The notes beneath the pieces are model-generated. The model searched no databases, had not been told where the DNA came from, and saw nothing but the letters and a program-made list of their open reading frames with translations. From Spirochaetaceae bacterium (GTDB lineage: Bacteria; Spirochaetota; Spirochaetia; Treponematales; Breznakiellaceae), in the NCBI GenBank assembly GCA_031278215.1, contig JAITKV010000037.1, forward strand, positions 1 through 59,473: a stretch of 59,473 nt of DNA, in the 5' to 3' direction. The translations under genes and the position numbers were made by a program. This document shows, piece by piece, positions 32,468 through 41,649 of the stretch (the first letter of the stretch is position 1; the number at the start of each line of letters is the position of its first letter).

Positions 32468-33142
32468 ATGAAACACAAAAGATTTATTGCCCAGGCGCTT
32501 ACCCTTCTTTGCGCCGCCGTCTTCTTTGCCGGCTGCGGCAACCCCGCCGGGGGTGGGGAGGAGGGAAAGACTTTTAGCGTTAGCGTAGTCGCATCAGACG
32601 GTATCAAATACTATGCCCTGCGCAGCGGGGAAGCGGAAGCAGTGGACGCTTCACAGGCCGCCACCACGGACTGGGACATAGCCTTTAGCCGGATGCGGCT
32701 TATTTTTACCAATTCAGGCAATAGCAATTCATCCGGTCAAGGAACGGTATGGTATGCCGGAACCACCGATTTTGACAGCGTAACCTCGGTTACTGCGGTA
32801 AATGTATTCACTGCTAATGGCAAGGATTATAATGTCGATACCAACACGTATATACCGAAGTCCGGGTCGGGGTCAGAAGAAAAGCCGATCAATGTTATGA
32901 CTTACGTTGGATATACAAGCGGTACAGGAACTTCTACCGACCCATATCAAGCCCCTAATTTATACAACCAGGATCAGTATTACTCTTCACCGACTATGGG
33001 CACCTATACTTCAACCGGCAACGTCTACATCATCAAACACGGCGATGGTTCCGGGCACTCCAAAATACAGATTGCCTATGAGTATGTAGGTGGTAACACA
33101 CCCGCGGATAATTTTTCGGTTAAATACAAAAAACTGGACTAG
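32468..33142 (+). CDS. HmuY-like haem-binding lipoprotein
   Basis: A 224-residue lipoprotein: signal peptide with lipobox FFAGC (lipidated Cys23), then a beta-rich domain resembling the HmuY family of haemophores known from Porphyromonas and relatives. The match is carried by YYALRSGEAEAVDASQAATTDWDIAFSRM-type residues (the TDWDIAF motif), TNSG, and the C-terminal IIKHGDGSGHSKIQI segment (HmuY proteins end in a similar 'Y.K.qI..Y' strand). Good ribosome binding site AAGGAGG. It follows the receptor gene by 111 bases and would pass haem to it. HmuY is rare outside Bacteroidota. Confidence 0.75.
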   Translation: MKHKRFIAQALTLLCAAVFFAGCGNPAGGGEEGKTFSVSVVASDGIKYYALRSGEAEAVDASQAATTDWDIAFSRMRLIFTNSGNSNSSGQGTVWYAGTTDFDSVTSVTAVNVFTANGKDYNVDTNTYIPKSGSGSEEKPINVMTYVGYTSGTGTSTDPYQAPNLYNQDQYYSSPTMGTYTSTGNVYIIKHGDGSGHSKIQIAYEYVGGNTPADNFSVKYKKLD

Positions 33143-33163
33143 GAAAAAACGGGCCCTCCGTTT

Positions 33164-33194
33164 CGTCCCGCCTCGCCCGGGCGGGACGTTTTTA
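33164..33194 (+). terminator. Terminator of the receptor-HmuY unit
   Basis: CGTCCCGCC / GGCGGGACG stem, 9 bp, followed by TTTTTAT. A fragment of the intergenic repeat family (TTTATTCGCAG) follows at 33207-33217. Confidence 0.85.
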
Positions 33195-33205
33195 TGTACC
33201 GAAGG

Positions 33206-33222
33206 TTTATTCGCAGCGGCTT
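33206..33222. repeat. Fragment of the GC-rich intergenic repeat
   Basis: Only the left edge TTTATTCGCAG of the family seen at 9271, 9467, 12626 and 12685 is present, again between two converging genes. The match is short, so it may be chance. Confidence 0.35.
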
Positions 33223-33238
33223 TTTAAGAAATTCACCT

Positions 33239-34264
33239 CTAGTCCTCCGCGTACTTTTTAATTTTTTTCTGTAGTTCCAAAAGGCTTTCCACGATCCGCG
33301 GAGAGGGCCGCAAGAACAGGGAACTGGGAATTACCGCAAGATTGTTTTCCCGGCCCGCCCTGGTTTTGGCGATTACCGAGTCGGCGGCCAGAATATCCGA
33401 AGGCTCTGTGATCATCATGGCGCCAAAAAGAAAATCCGGGTCCCGGGCCAGAATATATTCCGAAGAAAGAATGGGCTGGGCGGCGTTAAACCCGGCGGCA
33501 ATGTTATCCACCCCCAGGATGGTTAGGATTTCTCCGGCCAGGGATTTTTCGGTAAAGGCCATGATAGGATTGGCGGAGTAGAGAAAGGCCCCCTTAAGGT
33601 TTAAGGGCCGATCCCGCAATTCGGCGGCCAGGGTTTCCAGTTGGGTTTGTTTTTCTGCCACCAGCTTTTGGGCCTCCGCTTCCCTGCCCGTAAGCCGTCC
33701 TAAAAGGATGGTGCTGTTAAAAATGTCCGCGATGGAATCGGCCCCGTGGATCAAGGCAGGGTAGGCCCGGCCGGAAAGCTCCGCGATAAATGCGGCGCTC
33801 ATGGCGTTGCCGATCACCAGATCCGGTTCCAGGGCCACCGCCGCTTCCAGGTTTGGCCGGGCTACGTTGCCGATGGTGGGCAGCAGTTTTGTTTTTTCTT
33901 CCGGCCATATAGGATCCCGGCCGGAGCTTACCGCCGCGACGGCCCCTTCCCCGCCGATCAAATAGAGGGTTTCCACCGCCCCCGGTGAAATAACGATAAT
34001 CCGCCGGTACGTTTTTAGGGGAATCCGGTTCCCCTCCCGGTCGCTTAGATATTCCCCGGCTCCGTCTTGGATCACCTTCCAGTACAGGTCCCCGCCGCCG
34101 GCGTCGACTGCCGCTTCGCCGGCCGTGCCGGGCGCGCCCGGCGCGCCGGGCGTGCCGGGCGGGACCCCGGTCCCGGTCCGGGCAGGATCGTCCCGGCGGC
34201 ATCCGCTAAAAACCAGAATCCAGGCCAAGGCCGCCAGAAGCAAATGTCTTTTTTGTAAATTCAT
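33239..34264 (-). CDS. FecB-type ABC substrate-binding lipoprotein, probably for haem
   Basis: A 341-residue periplasmic binding lipoprotein of the cluster A-II/BtuF-FecB fold. Lipobox VFSGC (Cys22), then a collagen-like low-complexity linker GTPGAPGAPGTAG (35-50), and the binding domain: YRRIIVISPGAVETLYLIGGEGAVAAVSSG, PNLEAAVALEPDLVIGNAM, and the C-terminal lobe with LVAEKQTQLETL helix. Good ribosome binding site (GGAGGG). Last gene of the five-gene minus-strand operon, 31 bases after the radical SAM gene. The ligand (haem versus siderophore or B12) is inferred from its neighbours. Confidence 0.85.
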   Translation of the reverse strand: MNLQKRHLLLAALAWILVFSGCRRDDPARTGTGVPPGTPGAPGAPGTAGEAAVDAGGGDLYWKVIQDGAGEYLSDREGNRIPLKTYRRIIVISPGAVETLYLIGGEGAVAAVSSGRDPIWPEEKTKLLPTIGNVARPNLEAAVALEPDLVIGNAMSAAFIAELSGRAYPALIHGADSIADIFNSTILLGRLTGREAEAQKLVAEKQTQLETLAAELRDRPLNLKGAFLYSANPIMAFTEKSLAGEILTILGVDNIAAGFNAAQPILSSEYILARDPDFLFGAMMITEPSDILAADSVIAKTRAGRENNLAVIPSSLFLRPSPRIVESLLELQKKIKKYAED

Positions 34265-34295
34265 TTTTCCCTCCGTATCGTTTGTGTTGAGGGGT

Positions 34296-35624
34296 TTAAT
34301 ACCCCGGGCCCAGGGGCTTTCGGATTTTCCCCTTCGCGGAAAAGGAATTCCCGCGGGGCTTTTTTACCACCGCCTGCAGCATGTCCACCGCGATATTGTT
34401 TCCCCAAAAAATTCCTTCCGGGCTTAAGCAGTATTCGCCGGTATCCAGGGTTTCCAAAAATCCCCGGTCCAGGTATTCCGTAATTTTTTTTGCCGCCTGT
34501 TCTTCCGCTTCGCTTCCCAGATGTCCGGCGATCTTTTTTGCATCGTAGCGGCCAAACTGCAAAAGTCCCAGAACGCGGTAATATTTTTCGTATTCAGGAT
34601 TGGGGGCGGAAACAAAACGGCGGCCCGGGCCCATGGAATAAACCGGAAAACCCGCAAGCCGTCCTCCGGCGCCGGAGCCTATGGGAAGGAGGTCGCCATT
34701 TTCATATTGGATGTGAATGTAGCGGTAGGCGTCCCGGCCGGGCCGGATTAGTTTAGAAAGTTCCAGCAGGGTAAAGCCCGCCCCGGCAAGCTGCCGGTAA
34801 AACAGGTGATGCCGTTCCTTGTCCCATTTAAGGTCCTGGACAAATTGGGTTTCTTTATTTTCTATGGACAGGGCCAAAGCGGAACCTTTGTGTATCATCA
34901 GGGAATAAAAACTTACGCTGTCTATGCCCGAAGAAATACAGATTTCCGCGTCCCTTTGCAGTTCTTCCAGGGTCTGATCGGGGTAACTGTAAATAATATC
35001 TATGCCTAAAACGCCCGTAAACGCGGCCCTTAGGGCGCAGAGTTCTTCCAGGGCCTTTTCTTCTGAATAGGTGCGGCCCAGAACTTTTCTGCCCCGATCC
35101 GCAAAGGTTTGTATGCCCACGCTGAAACGGTTTACCCCCAACTCCGCCAGGGCCGACGCTTTTTTTAGTCCCAGGTTGTTCTGGGTTGTTTCCACGGTTA
35201 TTTCGCAGTCCGCGGCTAGGGGAATATGCGCATGGAGGGCGTCCAGTATCAGGCCCAGCTGGGGGGCGCTCAGGGTAGTGGGGGTGCCGCCTCCAAAATA
35301 CACCGTATCGAATGGCTGGTCCCGAATATACGGATACGCGCCAAAGGTTTTAAGCTCCCCGGCTATATACGCAGCATAGGCGTCAAGGTCTTCATTATTC
35401 CGGGCCCTTCGGTTAAGGTTGCAGAAACTGCAGATTTTATCGCAGTAGGGAACATGGATGTAGACGCCCCGGGGCAGACCCCGGGGACTTTCCCGAAGTT
35501 TCTTTTCCACCGTAGACCAACTGGCCATCTTAAAAAGCCGGCCCAGATGTCCCCGGGGTTTTTTTAGCAGGGCTTCCAGGCTGCCCTCGGCATCATGGTG
35601 GGAGCGGAAGCGTTCAGTAAACAC
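34296..35624 (-). CDS. HemN-like radical SAM protein, HutW/ChuW/HmuW type
   Basis: A 442-residue radical SAM enzyme. The cluster motif is CDKICSFC (Cys61, 65, 68), followed by NL rather than the fourth Cys of true HemN; YFGGGTPTTL and GIDIIYSYPDQTLEEL are HemN-superfamily segments, and a winged-helix tail runs from about 380. The N-terminal FTERFRSHHDAEG segment and the position inside a haem-type ABC operon with a flavodoxin fit the anaerobic haem-degrading branch (ChuW, HutW, HmuW) better than coproporphyrinogen dehydrogenase or HemW. GTG start at 35624 follows GGAGG and overlaps the ATPase gene by 11 bases. Confidence 0.75.
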   Translation of the reverse strand: MFTERFRSHHDAEGSLEALLKKPRGHLGRLFKMASWSTVEKKLRESPRGLPRGVYIHVPYCDKICSFCNLNRRARNNEDLDAYAAYIAGELKTFGAYPYIRDQPFDTVYFGGGTPTTLSAPQLGLILDALHAHIPLAADCEITVETTQNNLGLKKASALAELGVNRFSVGIQTFADRGRKVLGRTYSEEKALEELCALRAAFTGVLGIDIIYSYPDQTLEELQRDAEICISSGIDSVSFYSLMIHKGSALALSIENKETQFVQDLKWDKERHHLFYRQLAGAGFTLLELSKLIRPGRDAYRYIHIQYENGDLLPIGSGAGGRLAGFPVYSMGPGRRFVSAPNPEYEKYYRVLGLLQFGRYDAKKIAGHLGSEAEEQAAKKITEYLDRGFLETLDTGEYCLSPEGIFWGNNIAVDMLQAVVKKPRGNSFSAKGKIRKPLGPGY

Positions 35625-36513
35625 GGGGGGCCTCCGCGGGGCTTCTGCGGGGGTCCAACGCGCCGGCAGAAGCGTCTGCGGTCTTTTCCATCCGCCGGGG
35701 CAGCACAAAGGGCCGGCCGTATTCGTCGGTTTTTACCACCGCCCTTATGCCGTAGATGTCTTCCACCACTTCTTCGGTAAGGATCTCCGCGGGGCTGCCC
35801 TGGTACCGCAGGCGGCCGTTTTTAAGGAGTACGATGCGGTCGCAGTACTGGGACGCCAGGTTCAAATCGTGAAGGACCGCCACAATGGTTTTTGCCTCTC
35901 CGCGGGCCTTTTTCCGCATCAGTTCCATGATTTCAACGCTGTGGTTAAGATCCAGCCCGGAGGTGGCTTCGTCTAAAAGCAGTATGTCGCCCTCCTGCAC
36001 CAGGCAGCGGCCAATGATCACCTTTTGCAGTTCCCCTCCCGAAAGGCTTAGTATATTCCGTTCCGCCATATCGGCGATCCCCAGCGCCCCCAGAACTTCC
36101 TCGACCTTTTGCCTGTCCGCTTTGCCGTACCCGCTCCAGCGGTCCCGTATATGGGGCAGCCTTCCCATAAGCATGAGTTCCCGAACCGAAAGGGCCGCGG
36201 CGGGTTTTGAGTTTTGGGGCACAAACGCCAGCCGCCGGGAACGTTCTATTCTGTCCGGTACGGTTCCCCCGCCGGGGAACTCCGGTTCTTCCCCCTCCGC
36301 CATCTCCGTTTCCGGGGCGCCTTGGCCCCCGTAAAATACAATGCGGCCCCGGAGGGGTTCAAGGAAGCCCAGGAGGTTCTTGAGGAAGGTTGATTTTCCC
36401 GATCCGTTGGGGCCCAGGAATCCTAAAAATTCCCCCGCTTTAAGGGAAAGGGAAATGCCGTTAAGGATTAAGCGGTCGCGGTAGGCAAAGCTGATTTCCC
36501 GGACATCAAGCAT
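35614..36513 (-). CDS. FecE-type ABC transporter ATPase
   Basis: A 299-residue cytoplasmic ATPase of the iron/haem/B12 import class. Walker A GPNGSGKST (about 34-42), Q-loop near VPQNSK, signature LSGGELQKV, Walker B ILLLDEATSGLD, switch His in VAVLHDLNLAS. The C-terminal 30 residues (MEKTADASAGALDPRRSPAEAPRVY) are an unstructured extension. It overlaps the permease gene by 8 bases and the radical SAM gene by 11. Confidence 0.92.
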   Translation of the reverse strand: MLDVREISFAYRDRLILNGISLSLKAGEFLGFLGPNGSGKSTFLKNLLGFLEPLRGRIVFYGGQGAPETEMAEGEEPEFPGGGTVPDRIERSRRLAFVPQNSKPAAALSVRELMLMGRLPHIRDRWSGYGKADRQKVEEVLGALGIADMAERNILSLSGGELQKVIIGRCLVQEGDILLLDEATSGLDLNHSVEIMELMRKKARGEAKTIVAVLHDLNLASQYCDRIVLLKNGRLRYQGSPAEILTEEVVEDIYGIRAVVKTDEYGRPFVLPRRMEKTADASAGALDPRRSPAEAPRVY

Positions 36514-37504
36514 GGGCGGGGCCCTTTCCGTTCATCACGGCAAGAAATAAAAAGAAGGGGGCGCCGAAAAACGCGGTGATAACCCCGATGGGAATTTCTA
36601 CCGGCGAAAGCAGGGTCCGGGCCAGGGTGTCGGCGAACAGAAGGAACATGCCCCCGGTATAGGCCGCCATGGGAAGCAGGCGGCCGTGGCTGCCGCCCAG
36701 GCAGAGCCTTACCGCGTGGGGAACAATAAGCCCCACAAAGCCTATCATCCCCGTAAAGGCTGTGGAAAAGGCGGCGATTAGGCTGACCACGATAAGGAGC
36801 TGCCGTTTTAAGGACCCCACGGGTATTCCCAGGGAATGGGCTTCTTCGTCCCCCAAAAGAAGAGCGTCCACATCGTGGCGGTGGTATAAAAAGTACAGGA
36901 TCGAAAGAATCAGGGGGATTACCAAAAGGCCCACCCGGAACCAGGAAGCGGCCCCCAGATAGCCCATGGTCCACACCATGATCTGATAAGAATCCTGCCC
37001 CGCGAGGTACATACAAAAAGAAGTTACCGCGCCTAAAAAGGCGGCCACCGCCACGCCGATTATCAACAGCCCGGCGGTATCGGTTTTGCCCCGCTTTCCC
37101 GAAAGGCGAAAAATAAGGAAGGCGGTTCCCATGGACGAAAGAAAGGCAAAAATTCCGTACCAGATGTCCGGCAGTTTAAGAATAAAGGCCAGCACGGCCC
37201 CGGCCACCGCGCCGGAGCTGATCCCGATAATGTAAGGATCCGCCAGGGGATTGCGGAATACCGCCTGGGAGATGGTTCCCGCCGTGGAAAGCATCATCCC
37301 CACCAGGACCGCCATCACAATCCGGGGCAGCCGTATGCCGGTAATTATCTTCGCGGCGGCGCTGGTCCGGTCCCTGCCGGCCAGGATCCCCCCTATTTCC
37401 CGAAAAGGAATTTTTACGCTTCCAAAGAAAAGGCCGAATAAAAAAAGCAGAATCAGCAAACAGGACACCACCGCAATCACCGCGTGTATTCGGCGGAATT
37501 TCAC
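36506..37504 (-). CDS. FecCD-type ABC permease
   Basis: A 332-residue inner-membrane permease of the FecCD/BtuC family with about ten hydrophobic helices. Family marks: IRLPRIVMAVLVGMMLSTAGTISQAVFRNPLADPYIIGISSGA (coupling region, about 55-100) and GMIGFVGLIVPHAVRLCLGGSH (about 245-266). A GTG start at 37504 overlaps the flavodoxin stop codon (GTGA), with GGAG upstream. The longer frame from 37546 would overlap the flavodoxin gene by 46 bases. Confidence 0.92.
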   Translation of the reverse strand: MKFRRIHAVIAVVSCLLILLFLFGLFFGSVKIPFREIGGILAGRDRTSAAAKIITGIRLPRIVMAVLVGMMLSTAGTISQAVFRNPLADPYIIGISSGAVAGAVLAFILKLPDIWYGIFAFLSSMGTAFLIFRLSGKRGKTDTAGLLIIGVAVAAFLGAVTSFCMYLAGQDSYQIMVWTMGYLGAASWFRVGLLVIPLILSILYFLYHRHDVDALLLGDEEAHSLGIPVGSLKRQLLIVVSLIAAFSTAFTGMIGFVGLIVPHAVRLCLGGSHGRLLPMAAYTGGMFLLFADTLARTLLSPVEIPIGVITAFFGAPFFLFLAVMNGKGPAHA

Positions 37505-38061
37505 CGGGCTGTCTCCGCGGGGGCGGATTGTATCATCGCACGGCACGCGCTCACCGCGGCCTCGATGTCGTTTTCGTCGGGGTGTTTTGCCGATTCCAGG
37601 TGGCGCTTTATCCGTTCTTCGGTCATGGCATGGGGATCCTCCGGGGAAAGGCTCTTAAAGCGCTCTGTCAGGGCGGGGTCGATTTTTCCCTGGCATAAAA
37701 AGCAGCCCAACACCGTGTTTTTTTCCGCCGCCAGGGCCTGAACCTTTTGGCGCATGTCCTGGGCGTGTTTGGACCGGGGATCGGCCCCCAGGGTGCCAAA
37801 AAGGCCCACCCGGCGGCCCTCCAGGGTCTTTAGGTATTCCAGGGCCCTTTGATCCGCGTTCCCCCGGTCGGCCCAAAAACCCGCCAGGATCCAGGGGGCC
37901 CCTGCGGGATCGGGATTTTCTTCCACCGCCGCGAGCCGTATCTCCCGTCCGCCCGGTTCCGCCAGGCCCCGGCATATACCTTCGGCAAGCCGCCGGGTAT
38001 TCCCGGTCCTGCTGGAATAGACAATAAGGCCCCCCGTTTTCTTTTCCTCTCCGGCATCCAT
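37501..38061 (-). CDS. Flavodoxin-family protein of the haem operon
   Basis: About 186 residues with the FMN phosphate loop SSRTGNTRRLA near the N-terminus and the flavodoxin fold pattern (GRRVGLFGTLGADP, VLGCFLCQGK). The C-terminal third contains LTERFKSLSPEDPHAMTEERIKRHLESAKHPDENDIEAA-like helices, typical of BilS/HmuF-type long flavodoxins, which supply electrons. First gene of the operon, ahead of permease, ATPase, radical SAM protein and binding protein; it is a plausible electron donor for the radical SAM enzyme. Start ATG 38061; an ATG four codons upstream is possible. Confidence 0.8.
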   Translation of the reverse strand: MDAGEEKKTGGLIVYSSRTGNTRRLAEGICRGLAEPGGREIRLAAVEENPDPAGAPWILAGFWADRGNADQRALEYLKTLEGRRVGLFGTLGADPRSKHAQDMRQKVQALAAEKNTVLGCFLCQGKIDPALTERFKSLSPEDPHAMTEERIKRHLESAKHPDENDIEAAVSACRAMIQSAPAETAR

Positions 38062-38111
38062 AAAAACCCCCATCCGTATCGGATAACCCTAATAATGTTT
38101 GTCAAGTATAA

Positions 38112-38139
38112 CTTATACCGGTTCCAGCAGGACTGTCAA
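38112..38139 (-). promoter_or_regulatory. Promoter of the minus-strand haem operon
   Basis: Minus strand: perfect TTGACA (38134-38139), 16 bases, TATAAG (38112-38117). A second TTGACA lies at 38100-38105, just beyond the predicted start. The leader contains TATTAGGGTTATCC, which shares the TTAGG half-site with the operator-like repeat at 30329-30344. Confidence 0.6.
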
Positions 38140-38186
38140 TACAACGGGGCGAACACCCGTTTTATACATCATTGGTCAAAAAATAA

Positions 38187-38222
38187 TTGACAGGAGAAAA
38201 ATAAAAGAGAATAGTATATACT
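38187..38222 (+). promoter_or_regulatory. Possible promoter of the chemotaxis receptor gene
   Basis: TTGACA at 38187-38192 and overlapping TAGTAT/TATATA/TATACT hexamers at 38212-38222; the spacing (19 or more) is longer than ideal. About 125 bases of untranslated leader follow. Confidence 0.35.
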
Positions 38223-38347
38223 AGATGTTCTTTAAGGACAGAACACCGTCTGCCGGACTGGCCGGATGGATATATTTGTAAAATTCGGTAAGGATAAGCC
38301 TTCTTCAAAATTTTGAAAAAGCCTTTTGCATTTGCCTGGGAGATCGT

Positions 38348-40543
38348 ATGAAAATCGGAAACAAACTTATTGTAATGATTATCGCTCTTACCCTTTCGGG
38401 AATCGGTATTCTTCTGGGGACCGTTTTGCTTAGCGCCCAAAAGCAAATTTCCTCCCTAATTGCCGATCAGCTAAAAGATTTGGCGAATAATGAAGCCGCG
38501 AGTATCAGTCTGTGGATGGAGACCAATTTTAGCGTCTCCAGGTCGCTGGCCCAGTCGATGGACGCCTACGAGCAGATAGAGCCGGCCCAGCGGCGCTTCT
38601 TTTACAATATGCTGCTTAGGCAGATGCTCGAGGAAAACCCCGATCTTGCCGCGGTCTGGACCGTCTGGGAGCCAAACGCCCTGGACGGCTTGGACGCCCA
38701 GTATGCCAATACCCAGGGGACGGACGCCACCGGCAGATTCCTCTCCAACTGGTCCCGGACCGATACCGGGGTCGTGATGGAGTATTCGGCGGGTTACGAC
38801 GCCCCGGACGCGGATTTTTACCTTGCCGCCATGCGGACCGGAAACGAAACCGTGGTGGAGCCCTTTTTGTACAACTTAGGCGGGGTGGAAATGCTGATTA
38901 CGTCCCTGGTGGTCCCGGTAAAAAAGGACGGCCGGCCCATCGGGGTCGTCGGCGTCGATATTCCCCTGTCCAGAATTCAAACCGGCGTGGAGGATATTAG
39001 GCCATACGATGACAGCCTTGCCGCGGTTTTTAGCAACGGCGGGCTTGTGGCGGGCCATTTTGATCCGTCCCACCTTGGAAAGCCCATGGCCGAAGCCGAA
39101 GTGGGTATGGCGGGCAGCCACATAACCGAGTTGGTAAACGCGATAAAAAACGGCGCCGAGTATATGTTCTCGAACATGGTTGCCGGCAATGGCGGCAGGG
39201 AACAGTACGAAATTATCAGTGTTCCTGTTTCCGTAGGAAGAACCACCACCCCCTGGGCTCTGGGGCTGGGAGTGCCGCACAAGGTTATTAACGCGCCGGT
39301 TCTTAGAATGCTCCGGCTAAGCATTGTTATCAGCGTGGTGATGCTTTTAGCCATAGCCGCCGCAGCCTTCCTTATTGCCCGGTCCATCAGCACCCCTATC
39401 AAACACATGATGGGCGTTGTTACGAGCCTTGGGGAAGGGGATTTAACCAAACAATTATATATCAACCGGAAAGATGAAATAGGAGATATGGCAAAGGTCT
39501 TTAACGGGACCCTGGAAAAAGTCAAGGGCCTTGTGGTTACCATCAAAAAGCAGGCCGTAACCCTTTTTGATATCGGGAACGAACTTTCCGGCAACATGAC
39601 CGAAACCGCGGCGGCCATTAACGAAATAACCGCCAACGTCCGGAGTATCAAGGGCCGGGTTATAAACCAATCGGCCTCGGTAACCGAAACCAACACGACC
39701 ATGGAACAGATTATCGGCAATATCCAAAAACTGGACGACCATGTGGACCGGCAAAGCGAAAGCGTCGCCCAGTCTTCCTCGGCCGTTGAACAGATGCTTG
39801 CCAATATCCGGTCTGTTTCCCAAACGCTGATCAAAAACTCCGATAACGTTAAGGAATTGATAGATTCTTCCGAGATCGGCCGTTCGGGGCTTCAGGAAGT
39901 GGCTGCGGATATTCAGGAAATTGCCCGGGAATCCGAAGGGCTGCTGGAAATCAACGCGGTGATGGAAAATATCGCCAGCCAGACAAACCTTTTGTCGATG
40001 AACGCCGCCATTGAAGCGGCCCACGCCGGAGAAGCGGGGAAGGGTTTTGCCGTGGTAGCCGACGAAATACGAAAGCTGGCCGAAAATTCCGGGGAACAGT
40101 CCAAGACTATTTCCACGGTGCTTAAAAAAATTAAGGACTCCATTGACAAGATAACCACGTCTACCGAAAGCGTTCTTAACAAGTTTGAAGCCATAGACAG
40201 CGGGGTTAGGACCGTTTCGGACCAGGAAGAAAATATCCGGAATGCCATGGAAGAACAGAACGCCGGAAGCCAGCAGATCCTTGAAGCCATAGGCCAGTTG
40301 AACAGCGTTACCCGGACGGTTAAGGACGGTTCGGTAGAAATGCTTGAAGGAAGCCGGCAGGTTGTCCGGGAAAGCAAAAACCTGGAATCGGTAACCCAGG
40401 AGATAGCCGAGGGAATGAACGAGATGGCCGCCGGGGCGGATCAGATCAATGTCGCGGTAAACAAGGTTAATGCCATCAGCGGCAAAAACAAAGACAGCAT
40501 TGATATACTGGTTAAGGAAGTGTCAAAGTTCAAGGTTGAATAG
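38348..40543 (+). CDS. Methyl-accepting chemotaxis protein with dCache sensor
   Basis: A 731-residue receptor: membrane helix 8-30, periplasmic double-Cache sensor (about 35-310, with the [25 protein letters not shown] region lining the pocket), second helix about 325-345, HAMP (about 346-400), and a cytoplasmic signalling domain whose tip reads [42 protein letters not shown]. No CheR-docking pentapeptide ends the protein (SKFKVE). It senses a small molecule in the periplasm and controls the flagellar motor through CheA; the ligand is unknown. Monocistronic. Confidence 0.93.
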   Translation: MKIGNKLIVMIIALTLSGIGILLGTVLLSAQKQISSLIADQLKDLANNEAASISLWMETNFSVSRSLAQSMDAYEQIEPAQRRFFYNMLLRQMLEENPDLAAVWTVWEPNALDGLDAQYANTQGTDATGRFLSNWSRTDTGVVMEYSAGYDAPDADFYLAAMRTGNETVVEPFLYNLGGVEMLITSLVVPVKKDGRPIGVVGVDIPLSRIQTGVEDIRPYDDSLAAVFSNGGLVAGHFDPSHLGKPMAEAEVGMAGSHITELVNAIKNGAEYMFSNMVAGNGGREQYEIISVPVSVGRTTTPWALGLGVPHKVINAPVLRMLRLSIVISVVMLLAIAAAAFLIARSISTPIKHMMGVVTSLGEGDLTKQLYINRKDEIGDMAKVFNGTLEKVKGLVVTIKKQAVTLFDIGNELSGNMTETAAAINEITANVRSIKGRVINQSASVTETNTTMEQIIGNIQKLDDHVDRQSESVAQSSSAVEQMLANIRSVSQTLIKNSDNVKELIDSSEIGRSGLQEVAADIQEIARESEGLLEINAVMENIASQTNLLSMNAAIEAAHAGEAGKGFAVVADEIRKLAENSGEQSKTISTVLKKIKDSIDKITTSTESVLNKFEAIDSGVRTVSDQEENIRNAMEEQNAGSQQILEAIGQLNSVTRTVKDGSVEMLEGSRQVVRESKNLESVTQEIAEGMNEMAAGADQINVAVNKVNAISGKNKDSIDILVKEVSKFKVE

Positions 40544-40689
40544 GCGCCCGCCCGGGGGGCTTGTAGATTTTGCGGCGCAGGGCGGCGCAAAAACCGCGAT
40601 TTATGGGCGGCGGTGGAAACTTCGTTTCCGCGGCCGCCTGCGGGGTAAATTTAGAATTTTATGCGCGGGCGCGGCAAACTCCTAGGGCC

Positions 40690-41649
40690 CTAGGGCAGCT
40701 TAAAGCTTAGAATTACGGCGATCCGGTAAAATTTAAGCCCCCGGGGGTCCGCCTTGTCCAGGATCCGGTCTTGATAAAACAGGTCTTCGGAATTGGTATA
40801 GTTCCGCAGGGTCCTGAATTGGGAAATCAAGGCCGCGTCGAGCCGGCGGGTAATGGTAAAGTTAAAAACAGCCGAAAGGGTCCAAAAGACAAGATCGCCG
40901 CCCCACAGATCCCGGTTTGGAGTGTTGTCCAGGAATTTGTTCATTTCCACCAAAATCGCCGCGGTGTTAAGAAAAAGAGGCATCTGATAGCCGATAAGAA
41001 AATTGCCGTAGTAGGTAAAGCCGTTTTTGTTTTCCCCTTCGTCGTTTTCAAAAAACCAGGAATCGTTTTTGGAGGCGGCGCTGTAAGCCTTATAGTTGAT
41101 CTCGTGGTAGGACCTAAACACGACGTGACGCCAGGGGCCGGGAAAAACCGCCGCCAGATCAAACTGAAGCGCCCCGCCGAAGTGGGCCTTCCATTGGACG
41201 CCGTCAAAAGCGGAACCCGAGGCTTCTGCTTTTCCGCCGGCCCCGGCCCGGTTGATTCCTATGCCGTAGAGTTCCCCGCCGAAAAGCCGGATGTTCCATC
41301 CCGATCCGATTCTAAACCCGGCGGCAACCTGCAAAAAGGCGACGGGAGTTAGGATCCCCTCAACGACGCCGTCTGCCGAAACCGGGGATACTTCGGCGCT
41401 AAGGGTGGTCCGGATATTGTTGTCCGCCGTTAAAACGCTTTCGCCCCTGAAAACAGGAAACGTAAAACCCTGGACAAAGCTGATTTTTGCCTCTGGTATG
41501 CTGGAAACGGTTAGGTTAATCACCCTGTCCGAACTAATCCCCCCTACAGATTCTTCGGGGGGTTCTTTTTCCCGGGAATCCGAAACCGCCCGGAAAGGAT
41601 TGGCCAGCGCCAAGAGCCCCAGGAACAGTATTATTTTTTTTCCGGACAT
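40690..41649 (-). CDS. Exported protein, probably outer-membrane barrel
   Basis: A 319-residue protein with a signal peptide (MSGKKIILFLGLLALANPFRA) and a mature part rich in aromatic/Gly strands (AGFRIGSGWNIRLFGGELYGIG, YYGNFLIGYQMPLFLNTAAILVEM, LVFWTLSAVFNFTITRRLDAALISQF), ending with IAVILSFKLP, a pattern like a beta-barrel with a hydrophobic last strand. No family recognised. Start at the Met with GGGAGG upstream; the gene overlaps the end of the preceding ygjP-like gene by 19 bases. Confidence 0.7.
   Translation of the reverse strand: MSGKKIILFLGLLALANPFRAVSDSREKEPPEESVGGISSDRVINLTVSSIPEAKISFVQGFTFPVFRGESVLTADNNIRTTLSAEVSPVSADGVVEGILTPVAFLQVAAGFRIGSGWNIRLFGGELYGIGINRAGAGGKAEASGSAFDGVQWKAHFGGALQFDLAAVFPGPWRHVVFRSYHEINYKAYSAASKNDSWFFENDEGENKNGFTYYGNFLIGYQMPLFLNTAAILVEMNKFLDNTPNRDLWGGDLVFWTLSAVFNFTITRRLDAALISQFRTLRNYTNSEDLFYQDRILDKADPRGLKFYRIAVILSFKLP

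Noticed and set aside
40544-40689. Hairpins between the chemotaxis receptor and the exported protein gene, considered as terminators
   Set aside because: Imperfect stems without T-tracts on either strand; nothing firm could be claimed.
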